From: QWPN01 sp044238145
Lineage (GTDB): Bacteria > Planctomycetota > Planctomycetia > Pirellulales > UBA1268
Length of the DNA stretch: 64,000 nt
Assembly: GCA_044238145.1 (NCBI GenBank)
Contig: JBIIDT010000007.1
Span: 5,671 to 69,670, forward strand
Reading direction: 5' to 3'
A program made the position numbers and the translations under genes. The notes under the pieces were generated by a model. It was not told the DNA's origin and did no database searches. It saw only the letters and a program-made list of their open reading frames with translations. Shown here one piece after another: positions 1-8,255 of this stretch (the first letter of the stretch is position 1; the number at the start of each line of letters is the position of its first letter).

Positions 1-384
1 GTCGAGATGCCGCGGCGAGAACAGAAACTCGTCGATGTCGATGAATGCCAGCCAGCGTGTCCGCGACTGCAATCGCCGCAGGCAGTGGTTGTACGCCGTG
101 GTCTGGTTGCGGCCGGACCAGTCGGTCAGCGTGACGAGTCCCCGTCTCATCCAGGGGAGGAGAACCTCGCGAAAGCCGTCACTGCTGGCGTCATCGTAGA
201 GGAAAAAATGCTCCACCCCGACGCCGGCGTGGAAACTCAGCCACTCGTCGAGAAAACGTGCTTCGTTCTTGAAGATCGCGCAGATCGCCAACTCATGGCG
301 AAACGTGGTCCGTCGATTCCTGTGCAGGGCGAGACTACGGCCTACGGCACGACGAACGGTCGCGAGAAGGGAGGCCGGCTTCAT
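1..384 (-). CDS. glycosyltransferase, GT92/GT2-like (partial, runs off left edge)
   Basis: The minus strand is open from an ATG at 384 to the window edge (128 codons, no stop seen). The N-terminus is basic, followed by a block reading ICAIFKNEARFLDEWLSFH and then VEHFFLYDDASSDGF. This is the nucleotide-sugar-binding start typical of DUF23/GT92 and related GT-A glycosyltransferases that begin with a KNE...EW motif. Further on, a WLAFIDIDEFLF segment supplies the acidic DxD-like metal-binding motif. The family transfers sugars to glycans or cell-surface polymers; the acceptor cannot be read here. It lies in the same orientation as the glycosyltransferase-like gene upstream (587-1552), so both may belong to a surface-polysaccharide cluster continuing to the left. 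Codon use is less GC-rich than in genes beyond 1985. The fold assignment is fairly safe, the exact family less so. Confidence 0.8.
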   Translation of the reverse strand, partial: MKPASLLATVRRAVGRSLALHRNRRTTFRHELAICAIFKNEARFLDEWLSFHAGVGVEHFFLYDDASSDGFREVLLPWMRRGLVTLTDWSGRNQTTAYNHCLRRLQSRTRWLAFIDIDEFLFSPRHLD

Positions 385-586
385 GGCGTTGTCTATCGGC
401 ACTCTGTAGCAATTGGCTTGACGTTGCCATCTCGGCAAACGGTGCGGTCGCCGGGAGCCGACAAGATGGGCCGACCAGGCCGACAAGAAAGGCCTGCCCG
501 GGCTTCGCGAGGGCGGCGCCTCGCGGATGCCTCCGGGGGACGAGGGGAGGCGCCAGGAGGCGCCAGGCGGCCCGGATCGTCACACG

Positions 587-1552
587 TCATTCGTGAAGCG
601 TCTGGAGAATCTCGGCGAAATCCTGGGCCAGCCGCGCGGGGGCGATGCGGCTGCGAATTGCCTCCATGGCCGCCATCCCGCGCTGCCATTCCGCGGTGCC
701 ATACGTCCGGGCAGCGTGGTCGAGCGCTTCGTGGATATCGTCCTCGTCGTCACTCGGCGCCAGGTAGGGATAGTCGGCGCCAAGGAAATGCAACGCGTCG
801 TCCACGGTCGGCGAGACGACGACATTCGCTCCGCAGGCAGCCGCCGTAAACCCCTTGGTGAAGGGTTTCGCGGCTTCTGGCTGGTGACCACGCACGCAGT
901 AATGCAGGTTGAAATCGACCAGGCGGCGGGCGTTTGCCTTGAACTCGGCGGCGTTTGTGGCCTGGAGCACGGTGAGCCTCCGTGCAATGTTCGGAGGAAG
1001 AAATGCGTTGTCCAACCGGCCGAAGTAGACGGCCCGCATGCCCGGAAGGGGAGGGCGGCGACGCGGCAGGGCGTCCAGCCTCGGATCGGCGTGATGAAGC
1101 AGCAGGCACGCGGCGCCGGAGAGGCATCCCGCCCGGACCGACTCCCGAAGCCGCTCGAGCCCGGTCACGGAACAGGCCAGATGAACGTCCACCCCGGAAG
1201 TTATCCACTCGCCCCTGGAACGATCGACGTAGTCGAGACAGATGGCGTTGGCCTTGGCACGAAGCCGGAGGAGTGCATCCCGGCTCAGCGCATCGATAGC
1301 ATGCTTGACGAAGATGTAGGTCGTGCCCGGGGGCTGGCGATCGACCCACCGCATCTCGGCGTTCCTGTCGCCAAATCGGGGCAGGGGGAGCACGCCGAAA
1401 TCGAACCGGCCGCCCAGATGCCGGCGGACGATGTCGTGCAGTTGGAAACAACGCATGATCGTGCTGCCGGTCCGCCGCGACGCACGCAGGTATACGAAGC
1501 GAACATGGGGCTTCCGGCGAAACAGTCGAAAAGGCAGAAAACGGGAGATCAT
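587..1552 (-). CDS. glycosyltransferase-like protein
   Basis: A 321-residue protein starting at ATG 1552 (MISRFLPFRLFRR). A longer open frame exists upstream but its translation is basic, low-quality sequence, so the internal ATG is preferred. The C-terminal third reads like the nucleotide-binding half of GT-B glycosyltransferases: KPFTKGFTAAACGANVVVSP around residues 240-260, followed by a DDA..FLG..YPYL stretch. In family 1/4 enzymes this is where a 'fixed K...E..A.G.P.V' pattern binds the donor sugar. A GMRAVYFGRLDNAF block near the middle resembles the start of the second Rossmann domain. No signal peptide or membrane segment is seen, so it is probably cytoplasmic. It follows the same direction as the partial glycosyltransferase at 1-384, with a 202-bp spacer. 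Donor and acceptor are unknown. Confidence 0.7.
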   Translation of the reverse strand: MISRFLPFRLFRRKPHVRFVYLRASRRTGSTIMRCFQLHDIVRRHLGGRFDFGVLPLPRFGDRNAEMRWVDRQPPGTTYIFVKHAIDALSRDALLRLRAKANAICLDYVDRSRGEWITSGVDVHLACSVTGLERLRESVRAGCLSGAACLLLHHADPRLDALPRRRPPLPGMRAVYFGRLDNAFLPPNIARRLTVLQATNAAEFKANARRLVDFNLHYCVRGHQPEAAKPFTKGFTAAACGANVVVSPTVDDALHFLGADYPYLAPSDDEDDIHEALDHAARTYGTAEWQRGMAAMEAIRSRIAPARLAQDFAEILQTLHE

Positions 1553-1701
1553 GCTCTCGCAACGCTGCGACCGAGGAATCGTGCCTGGCTCGGACGGCGA
1601 ACATCCGGCGACCGAAAGGGTGACGATATCCGCGACGTCGGGCTGCCCAAAGGCCGAATCGCGGCGAATACACCGATGAAAACGGGCGACGCCGACTTCG
1701 G

Positions 1702-1860
1702 CACCGCCCGTTCGTTTTCGACCGGATCGACTGACGGTGTCGGATCGTTCCAGGCCCGTTGGATGTCGGGGCAGATCGTCACGGTGAGGGCGGGAATTTC
1801 TGCCATCCGTTTCGCGAGCGGCTCGAAGATTTTGGGGCCGTCGTGCACGTAGGAGACGCG
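1702..1860 (-). pseudogene. decayed fragment, possibly phospholipase-D-like
   Basis: In one minus-strand frame about 50 codons read as plausible protein (YVHDGPKIFEPLAKRMAEI, then a PALTVTICPDIQR segment) before the frame loses protein character. No start, no complete domain and no continuing partner frame was found. From memory it resembles the core of PLD-superfamily proteins found in defence loci (DrmC-like), where a strand containing the active histidine lies further downstream; that part is missing here. It sits between the glycosyltransferase gene and a tRNA 3' fragment, which fits gene debris at the end of an acquired segment. The identification is tentative; the observation that it is a broken reading frame is firmer. 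Confidence 0.35.
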
Positions 1861-1933
1861 GCCTGCACGGCGGCTTGTCGCTCGCAGTTGTTTGCGCTTG
1901 GCAAAACAAGCCGAAAACACTGTTGGTCGGAAG

Positions 1934-1978
1934 GCTCTGGAAATCCGTGTGTCGCCGGTTCGATTCTGGCCCCGTCCA
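1934..1978 (+). pseudogene. tRNA 3' half (remnant or attachment site)
   Basis: Positions 1954-1970 form a perfect T-arm: stem GCCGG (1954-1958), loop TTCGATT (1959-1965), stem CTGGC (1966-1970) with one G-T pair. It is followed by seven acceptor-strand bases CCCGTCC (1971-1977) and a discriminator A (1978). Upstream, a five-base variable loop GTGTC (1949-1953) and an anticodon-loop-like CTGGAAA before TCCGT are present. No D-arm and no matching GGACGGG 5' acceptor strand were found in the preceding 100 bases, so the gene is incomplete. tRNA 3' halves are the usual target and scar of site-specific integration, and base composition changes here. The amino-acid identity cannot be assigned safely. 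Confidence 0.55.
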
Positions 1979-1984
1979 CTCGCC

Positions 1985-2410
1985 TCACCGGTCCTCGAGG
2001 TCGCCGCCCACCCCGCCATCGAAGTGGCAGTCGCCGCAGGACTGCCGGAGCGACGCGAAGCCGGCCTTCACGGCGGCCGCGTCGCGGTTGCGGGTGGCGG
2101 TCACCAACTCCTTGACGGCGTCGACGTAGCCGTCCGCCGAGCCGCGGACATCGGCGTCGGCCGATTCGAGCAGCGCCTGGCACATGGGCTGGAGTTCCCG
2201 CACGGCCTGCTCCACGGCGGGCCATGGTACTGCCTCACCTTCGACGGCCCGCCGGAGGCGGCCGTACGGGGATCGGCGGCCCTCGTGGGTTCGTTCCATC
2301 AACTCGTGGACGCGATGGTCGCCATGCTCCTCGCGCCGGTCGTCTTCCGCGCCGGCGGACACCGCCAGCGCGGCCAACGCGGCCCAGATCGGCAGCCTGA
2401 ATCGTCCCAT
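1985..2410 (-). CDS. cytochrome c'-type haem protein, exported
   Basis: A 141-residue protein with start ATG at 2410 preceded by a GGGAGG ribosome-binding site. Residues 1-21 form a signal peptide (MGRFRLPIWAALAALAVSAGA). The body is helical with charged heptads, and a single haem-c attachment site CGDCH lies near the C-terminus. A four-helix bundle with CxxCH in the last helix is the layout of the cytochrome c'/c-556 family, which bind gases or carry electrons in the periplasm. The usual length is about 130 mature residues, slightly more than here. It ends five bases from the tRNA remnant and is divergent from the EF-hand gene at 2497. Partner proteins are not evident nearby, so a role in respiration or NO/CO binding is only inference from the family. 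Confidence 0.75.
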   Translation of the reverse strand: MGRFRLPIWAALAALAVSAGAEDDRREEHGDHRVHELMERTHEGRRSPYGRLRRAVEGEAVPWPAVEQAVRELQPMCQALLESADADVRGSADGYVDAVKELVTATRNRDAAAVKAGFASLRQSCGDCHFDGGVGGDLEDR

Positions 2411-2496
2411 GGTCGCGAACCTCCCGCGAAGCAGCATAGGCTCCGGCCGGGCCGGGGCGGAATCGTCCCGGGGACGGGATTGCCGCGGCGGCGGCC

Positions 2497-2817
2497 GTGG
2501 GCCTGGCATGCCTCCTGACGGCGGACGTGGCCGAGGCGCAGCGGGGTCGGCGCCGCGGGCCGAGCCCCCAGCAGGTCAAGAAAATGCAGGAGGACATGCA
2601 GTTCCAGCAGCAGGAGATGATGCGGGTGCAGAGCGAGATGGCCGCGAAGGAAAAGGAACTGCTCGCCAAGTTCGACGAGAACGGCGACGGGAAGCTGTTC
2701 GGCAAGGAGAAATCGCAGTACGACGCCCACCTGCGGGACATCCGCTTCGGCCGGGCGCCGAACCCGTTCGCCGACATCAAGCCGGCGGGGCAGGGGCCGC
2801 GGCCGGGCAAGAAGTGA
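2497..2817 (+). CDS. small exported EF-hand protein
   Basis: A protein of about 106 residues containing one canonical calcium loop, DENGDGKLFGKE, where the D-x-N-x-D-G-x-L-x3-E positions are all met. An N-terminal hydrophobic stretch ends in ADVAEA and looks like a signal peptide, then comes a Gln/Met/Glu-rich helix (residues about 24-55) likely to form a coiled coil. The start is uncertain: the frame is closed by TAG at 2437 and offers no ATG. GTG 2497 gives a short signal peptide, while ATT 2479 would give a better one (IAAAAVGLACLL). Such short Gln-rich EF-hand proteins are common in planctomycetes and of unknown role. A strong terminator follows at 2845. Confidence 0.65.
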   Translation: MGLACLLTADVAEAQRGRRRGPSPQQVKKMQEDMQFQQQEMMRVQSEMAAKEKELLAKFDENGDGKLFGKEKSQYDAHLRDIRFGRAPNPFADIKPAGQGPRPGKK

Positions 2818-2844
2818 CGTCCGGCGGGTCGATGCACAAAGAAA

Positions 2845-2880
2845 GCGGGCGGTGTCTCGCGACACCGCCCGCTCGATTTT
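2845..2880. terminator. bidirectional intrinsic terminator
   Basis: A perfect 12-bp stem (2845-2856 with 2861-2872) closes a four-base loop TCGC. It is followed by TCGATTTT on the plus strand, and on the minus strand by a T-rich tract reading TTTCTTTG. It lies between the EF-hand gene (ends 2817) and the convergent HU gene (ends 2911) and can serve both. Confidence 0.85.
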
Positions 2881-2910
2881 CACGGTGAACCGTCGATCGC
2901 CGTGCGGCGA

Positions 2911-3240
2911 TCAGCCGGAAACCATCGCCTTGAGGTTCTTGAGGGCCCGCACGCGGACCTTCACGCTGGCCGGCTTGGCCGGGCGGTCCTGGAGCTCGCC
3001 GGTGAAGGGGTTCTTCACGCCCTTCTGCGCCGGACGGGCGGGAACCTTCCGCCGCTCGATCTTCACCAGGCCGGGGATCGAAAACACGCCGATGCCCGAG
3101 CCCTTGAGGGCCTTGTTGATCTCGTGGGTGAGGGCTTCCATCACCGCCACGACGTCCTTCTTCTGCAGACCGGTCGTCTCCGAGATGCTCCGCATGATCT
3201 CGGTCTTCGTCATGGGCTTGCTACCCGACTTCTTCGCCAT
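2911..3240 (-). CDS. HU/IHF-family DNA-binding protein
   Basis: A 109-residue protein starting at ATG 3240 (MAKKSGSKPMTK) behind a GGAGGA site; an ATG five codons upstream is less well placed. Residues 10-105 match the HU/IHF fold: an N-terminal helical dimerisation part (MTKTEIMRSISETTGL) and the beta-arm region carrying the conserved NPFTGE motif, where the proline that intercalates DNA normally sits near NP. HU proteins bend and compact DNA as dimers. The N-terminus carries a short Lys/Ser extension and the C-terminus has a basic VRVRALKNLKA tail. It is transcribed alone and is flanked by a terminator. Whether it is the main HU or one of several paralogues cannot be told. Confidence 0.9.
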   Translation of the reverse strand: MAKKSGSKPMTKTEIMRSISETTGLQKKDVVAVMEALTHEINKALKGSGIGVFSIPGLVKIERRKVPARPAQKGVKNPFTGELQDRPAKPASVKVRVRALKNLKAMVSG

Positions 3241-3441
3241 CGCCGACTCCTCCAAAAACGGAAAGGAAAGTTGCTTGCGGCAGGACCCCCACCGCGACGG
3301 AAAAAACTCGGCTCGAAAGGCCGAACGCGAGGCCGATTAGACGTTCGGGAAAAGAAAATGCAAGCCAAAAAGTTGGCTTCCATGGCCGAAAAGCCGGTTT
3401 TTAGCCGTCCGGCAGCCGGTTTTCCCGGCCGAAACAGACGT

Positions 3442-3471
3442 TTGTCGGCCTCGCCACAACCTTCGTAAGAT
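3442..3471 (+). promoter_or_regulatory. candidate sigma-70 promoter for the large plus-strand run
   Basis: TTGTCG (3442-3447) and TAAGAT (3466-3471) each match 4 of 6 consensus bases and are separated by 18 bases. They lie 112 bases before the preferred start of the giant propeller gene, inside the only AT-richer spacer in that area. The 342-bp spacer 3241-3582 otherwise holds nothing recognised. No experimental support. Confidence 0.35.
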
Positions 3472-3582
3472 GACGGCGGGCGACGCATGCGGCGCGGTTT
3501 TGGCCAGGAAATCCCGGAAATCCCCAGGTGGGGCCCGGTGCGGGCCCCGCGGCCAGCCGGCCGCCCCAGGTGGATCCTTTCC

Positions 3583-6500
3583 ATGGCCGCAGGACTCCTT
3601 GGGCTCTTTGTGCGGGGCCGGTGTCGGCTGGCCGCCTGCTGGCTGGCCGCCCTCGTGGTCGCGACGGCGTCCACCGCGGCCTGCGCCGCCGAACCGCCGG
3701 TCGCCGAGGACGAAGACGCCGAGGGGGCGGACACCGGCCTGTACCTGCCGACGGACCGCCAGCAGGAGCGACAGTTGGACCGCGCCGGCCGGTTGCTCAA
3801 GGACGGCCGGTGGAGTGACGCGGCCACGCTGCTCGACGAACTGCTCGGCGCCGAGCGGGATTCGTTCTTCAGGCAACGGGCCGGTCGCGACGCCGCCGAA
3901 CGCGGCACGTGGGCCAGCGTCAAGGCCGAGGCGGCCCGTCTGATCGCGACGCTGCCGCCGGCGGGCCGCGAAGCCTATCAACTCCAGTTCCGCGCCCGGG
4001 CGGAGAAGCTCCTCGCCGAGGCCGTCGCCGCCGACGACACGACCGCCATCCTCGCCGTCGCCCGCCGCTGGTTCGCGACGCCGGCCGGCCAAAGAGCCGC
4101 CGTGCTGGCCGCGGTCGAGGCCCTCGAGGCCAACCAGCCGCTGTCGGCGGCGGCGTGGCTGGAGCGGCTGGAGTCCGTCGATGCCGCGCTCGAGCCGACG
4201 CTGGCCGTGATGAAGGCGTTGGCACGGGATCGCGCGGGCGATTCCGCCGCGGCGACCGCCATTCTCGAGCGGGCCAGGTCCGGGTCCCGGGCGCCGGTGC
4301 GGATCGGCGGCCGCGAGGTCGCGGTCTCGTTCCCGCCGGGACGCGGCCTGGAGTGGCTGCGGGAACTCGGCGGCCAGCCGGTGCGACACGCGGCGGGTGT
4401 CGAGTGGTGGCAGCCCCGCGGTGACGCGGGCCGCAACGCCGTGGCCGTCGCCTCGCGGCCGCTGCTGGTGCCCCGCTACCGGGTGCCGCTGGCCCGCCAT
4501 CCCGAGGAGGCCCGGCGGCTCGAGACGATGCGTCGCGAGGTGGCCGATCGCGGCGTGGCCGCCTACCCGGCCGGGACGCCGCTGGCCGTCGCGGGCACGA
4601 TCCTCGTGCGGGCGCCGCTCGGGCTGCTCGCCATCGATTTCGACACCGGGAAGCGGATCTGGCTGCAGCCGGGCACGCGGGCGGCGGGCGGCGACGACGA
4701 CTCGGCGCACGAAACCCTCGCCCGCACGTTCGACGACTTCACCGGTGGCGGCATCTCCAGCGATGGCCGCCTCGTGTTCGTCGTCGAGAGCCATCCCGAC
4801 GTGCTCGCGGCCCGGGTGCCGGCCGCGAACCCGTTCGCGCAGCAGCGGGAGCAGGCCTGGCAGGGGGGCAACCAGCTCTCGGCCTACGACGTGGCCGCGG
4901 GCGGCCGCCTCGCCTGGCGGCTGCCTGCCCGCCCGCCCGTGGCGGCCGGCCGCGGCGGCACGCTCGACTCCGCCGCGTGGTATGCCGGCGCGCCGCTCGT
5001 GGCGGGGGACCGGCTGTACGTGGTCGTGGAGGAGCGTGCGGAACTCCGCCTCGACGTGCTCGACGCGATCGACGGTCGCACCGTGTGGTCGCAGCCGCTG
5101 GCGGAATTGGACGAGGCCCACGCGATCACGGGCCGCGAGTCCCTCGGCCGCCGGCTCGCCGGCGCTGCGCCGGCGCTCGCCGACGGCGTGCTCGTATGCC
5201 CGCTCGGCGCCGGCACGGTCGTGGCCGTCGACCTCGTGAACCGCACGCTGCTCTGGGCGCACGACTACGCCCGCGGGCCGCTCGGCCGCGACGACGCGGC
5301 CAACCCCGTGCTCCGCCTGCGCGGCTTCCCGCCGGGGCCGCGGGGCCTCGGGGGCGACGAGGTTGCCGGCCGGCCGCGCGGCGGCTGGTCCGACGATGGT
5401 CCGGTCGTCGCCGACGGCCGCGTGCTGCTGGCGGCGCACGATTCCGACGAGCTGCGCTGCCTCGACCTGCGGAGCGGCGCCGTCCGCTGGAAGACACCCC
5501 GGGCGGGCCGCCTCCAGGTGGCGGGGGCCGTCGGGGGACGGGTGGTCGTGGTGGCCCGCGACGGTGTCGAGTCGCTCGATCTCGATACCGGCCGGCAGGT
5601 GTGGCGGCGACCGCTCGCGGCGGGCGTCGCGCCCAGCGGCCGCGGGATCCTCACGGCCGACCGGCTGTTCCTCCCGCTCGACGCGCCGGAGGTGGTGGAG
5701 ATCGTCCTCGCCGACGGCTCGATCGCGGGGCGGTCGCCGGCTCGCGGCGGCGCGGTGCCGGGCAACCTCGTCGCCTACCGCGGCGAGGTGATCTCGCTGG
5801 GCGTCGATTCGGTCGACGTGTTCCACCAGGCCGCGGCGCTCGAGACCCGCATCGAAGCCGCCTCCCGGGAGGAACGGGCACCGGCCTGGGCGGCGGTCTG
5901 GGCCGCGCAGCTGTCCCTCGACCGCGGCGACCCGCGGGCGGCCCTCGCCGGGTTGCGGGCGGCCCTGGCGACCGACCCGCGTCAGGCCCCGGACACGCTC
6001 GCGGCCGCGGTCGCCTTCGCGCTGTCCCGCGACTTCGCCGCCGCGGCGCCGCTGTGGCGCGAGTGCCTGCCCGCCGAGGGCCTCACTCCCTCCGCCCGCG
6101 CCGTGGTCCGGTCCGTCGTGGACGGAGCGGCCGCTGCCGGCGACGTGCCCGAGGCCTGGGCCGCCTGGCGGGAGTTGTTCGCCCGCAGCAACGCGGTCGA
6201 CGCCCCGGCCGAGGATGCCGGAGATCCTCACTGCCTCGTGACCACCGGCCGTTGGCTGCGGGGCCGGCTCGAACGGCTCCGACAGCAGGCCGCCGAGCCG
6301 CTCCGCGCGGAGATGGACGCTTTTCTGGCGGGTGCAGTCGCGGCCGCGGCGGCGCACCAGGATCGCGGCGACCGGCAGCGGGCGCTGGAAGCCGTCGCCG
6401 ACGCGGCGGGCAGCCTGCCCGCCGGCAGCGCGGCCCGCGGGCTGCTGCATACCGAACTCGCCGCGGTGCTCGATGCGGCGGCGGAGAGCGGCGACGCGCT

Positions 6501-8247
6501 GCGGCCGCTCGCCGTGCGCCGGGACTTGCTCCTCCTCGACCTGGCGGCGGCGGGCGCGACTCCCGAGCAGGAGGCGGCCCGGACGGCGATCGCCGCGATC
6601 CGCGGCGGGTTCGCCGCCGCGGGCCCGTCCGCGCTCGCGGCCGACGCCGCGGCGGCGTGGCCCCTCGGCCGCGTCGAGGTGCGACGCGGCGGGGCGGACC
6701 GGGCGGGGATGAACGACGAGACCCGGGCCAGGCTCGTGCCGATGCCGATCGAGCACGCGGCCGAGTCGTTCCTGCCCGGGATCGCCGCGGTCCGCGACGC
6801 CCAGCAGTCGCGGCTGCTGTTTCTCGACGGGTTCGGCCGCCGCATCGGCGACGGCGTGGCCGTGAACGACGACACCCGCTCCGGCATCCCCGTCTTCGAC
6901 CAGGCCAGCCTCACGGCCGCCGCGCTGGGACGCGTGGTCTTCGTCCGTTCCGGCGGGGCGGTGACGGCGCTGGAGTTCACGGGTCGCGGCCCGCGGCGGC
7001 TGTGGACCACGGCGGGCACCGACCGGACGGCGTCGGCCGGCCGGTTTCGCCAGACGCCCCCGCTCATTCCGCGGAACGGCGTCGTGCCCCTGGGCATGCG
7101 GATCGTCGAGCCCGGCGACGCCACCGCCGACGGCTCGATCTGGGGCCGTCCCTGCACGACCGGGGTGCCGCTGCTCCGCGGCCGGTCGCTGGCCGTGCTC
7201 GATCCCGTCACCGGCGGCGTGCTCTGGGAGCGGCACCGCCTGCCGGCGGCGTCGGATCTCCTCAACGACGGCCGCATCGCCTGCGTGGTCACGCGTGACG
7301 GCCGCCGCTCGCCCGTGCTCTCCATGGCCGACGGCCGCATCCTCCACGAGGTCGACCTGCCCGACCGCCGCCGCCGCCTGCTGTCGCACGGCGGTCGCGT
7401 GCTGTTCATCGGCGGCGCCGAGCAGCCGGCGGAGGGCGGAATCGCCGACACGGTGCGTTTGGAGATCTTCGACGTCGCGGACCGCACGACCGTCGTGATC
7501 GGCGAGTTTCCCGGCGCGGCCCGGGCCTGCGGTTTCGGCGCCGGCATGCTGGCCGTGGCCGACCCAGCGGGTGGCCTGGCCGTGGTCGACCTCGAGGCCC
7601 GGGCGGTGGCCTTCCGCAGCCGGCTTCCGGAGATGCCGCGGACGATCGAGCACCTCGAGGTGCTTCCCTGGGAGGACCGCCTCCTGGTCTGCGTGGGCAG
7701 CCGCGTCGACGAGGTTGGCGAGGAGGCGGGCCACCGCCATGCGATCGCGCCCCTGCAGCAGGCGCTGATCGCCGGATCGGCCACGCAGCCGCTGGCCTAC
7801 TCGGTGTGGGCCGTCGATCGCCACTCGGGCGATTCGCTCTGGAAGGTGCCTGCGACCGCGGATCGCCACTGCCTGCTCGTCGGGCAGCCGGCCGGGCTGC
7901 CGGTGCTCGTGTTCGCCCGCCAGATCCAGTGGCACCAGGATCGCGGCAGCACGTTCCTCAGCGTGCTGTGCCTCGACAAGCGGACGGGCCACGCCGTGCT
8001 GGAGGACGACCGGATCCCGGCCCAGCCGCACGTGCTCTTCGGCGCCGACGTGGTCGGCGACCCGGAACGGCACACGATCACGGTCCGCGAGCACGGCACG
8101 CCGCAGCAGGTGGCGCTGGAGTTCACCGGTGGCCCGGCACCGCCGCGGCCCCCGCACCAGTCCGGCCGGCCGCTGAAGACGGAGAGCCTGCTCGGCGGTC
8201 TCGGCCGGTTGTGGGACAGCATCCGCCGGCCCGCACCCGCGAAGTGA
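3583..8247 (+). CDS. giant exported PQQ-type beta-propeller / TPR-like protein
   Basis: A protein of 1554 residues from ATG 3583, chosen because AGGTGG precedes it and it begins a signal peptide ending TAACAAEPP; an ATG at 3487 would add 32 unlikely residues. Residues about 325-740 and 1060-1520 contain repeated blades of the PQQ/quinoprotein type, each with an aliphatic strand, an acidic turn, G, then a W strand (LLAIDFDTGKRIWL, LDVLDAIDGRTVW, LRCLDLRSGAVRW, LAVLDPVTGGVLW). Between them, residues about 750-1005 are alpha-helical, Ala-rich and TPR-like. No catalytic residues of quinoprotein dehydrogenases were noticed, so a structural or protein-binding role at the cell envelope is more likely. 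It stands first in a run with a prenyltransferase-fold protein and MoxR/VWA genes, a common planctomycete arrangement. Function unknown. Confidence 0.85.
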   Translation: MAAGLLGLFVRGRCRLAACWLAALVVATASTAACAAEPPVAEDEDAEGADTGLYLPTDRQQERQLDRAGRLLKDGRWSDAATLLDELLGAERDSFFRQRAGRDAAERGTWASVKAEAARLIATLPPAGREAYQLQFRARAEKLLAEAVAADDTTAILAVARRWFATPAGQRAAVLAAVEALEANQPLSAAAWLERLESVDAALEPTLAVMKALARDRAGDSAAATAILERARSGSRAPVRIGGREVAVSFPPGRGLEWLRELGGQPVRHAAGVEWWQPRGDAGRNAVAVASRPLLVPRYRVPLARHPEEARRLETMRREVADRGVAAYPAGTPLAVAGTILVRAPLGLLAIDFDTGKRIWLQPGTRAAGGDDDSAHETLARTFDDFTGGGISSDGRLVFVVESHPDVLAARVPAANPFAQQREQAWQGGNQLSAYDVAAGGRLAWRLPARPPVAAGRGGTLDSAAWYAGAPLVAGDRLYVVVEERAELRLDVLDAIDGRTVWSQPLAELDEAHAITGRESLGRRLAGAAPALADGVLVCPLGAGTVVAVDLVNRTLLWAHDYARGPLGRDDAANPVLRLRGFPPGPRGLGGDEVAGRPRGGWSDDGPVVADGRVLLAAHDSDELRCLDLRSGAVRWKTPRAGRLQVAGAVGGRVVVVARDGVESLDLDTGRQVWRRPLAAGVAPSGRGILTADRLFLPLDAPEVVEIVLADGSIAGRSPARGGAVPGNLVAYRGEVISLGVDSVDVFHQAAALETRIEAASREERAPAWAAVWAAQLSLDRGDPRAALAGLRAALATDPRQAPDTLAAAVAFALSRDFAAAAPLWRECLPAEGLTPSARAVVRSVVDGAAAAGDVPEAWAAWRELFARSNAVDAPAEDAGDPHCLVTTGRWLRGRLERLRQQAAEPLRAEMDAFLAGAVAAAAAHQDRGDRQRALEAVADAAGSLPAGSAARGLLHTELAAVLDAAAESGDALRPLAVRRDLLLLDLAAAGATPEQEAARTAIAAIRGGFAAAGPSALAADAAAAWPLGRVEVRRGGADRAGMNDETRARLVPMPIEHAAESFLPGIAAVRDAQQSRLLFLDGFGRRIGDGVAVNDDTRSGIPVFDQASLTAAALGRVVFVRSGGAVTALEFTGRGPRRLWTTAGTDRTASAGRFRQTPPLIPRNGVVPLGMRIVEPGDATADGSIWGRPCTTGVPLLRGRSLAVLDPVTGGVLWERHRLPAASDLLNDGRIACVVTRDGRRSPVLSMADGRILHEVDLPDRRRRLLSHGGRVLFIGGAEQPAEGGIADTVRLEIFDVADRTTVVIGEFPGAARACGFGAGMLAVADPAGGLAVVDLEARAVAFRSRLPEMPRTIEHLEVLPWEDRLLVCVGSRVDEVGEEAGHRHAIAPLQQALIAGSATQPLAYSVWAVDRHSGDSLWKVPATADRHCLLVGQPAGLPVLVFARQIQWHQDRGSTFLSVLCLDKRTGHAVLEDDRIPAQPHVLFGADVVGDPERHTITVREHGTPQQVALEFTGGPAPPRPPHQSGRPLKTESLLGGLGRLWDSIRRPAPAK

Positions 8248-8255
8248 GGCCGCCC

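Noticed and set aside
1759..2518. Plus-strand open frames across the tRNA remnant and the cytochrome gene
   Set aside because: They are antisense to the cytochrome c' gene, which has a signal peptide, ribosome-binding site and CxxCH motif.
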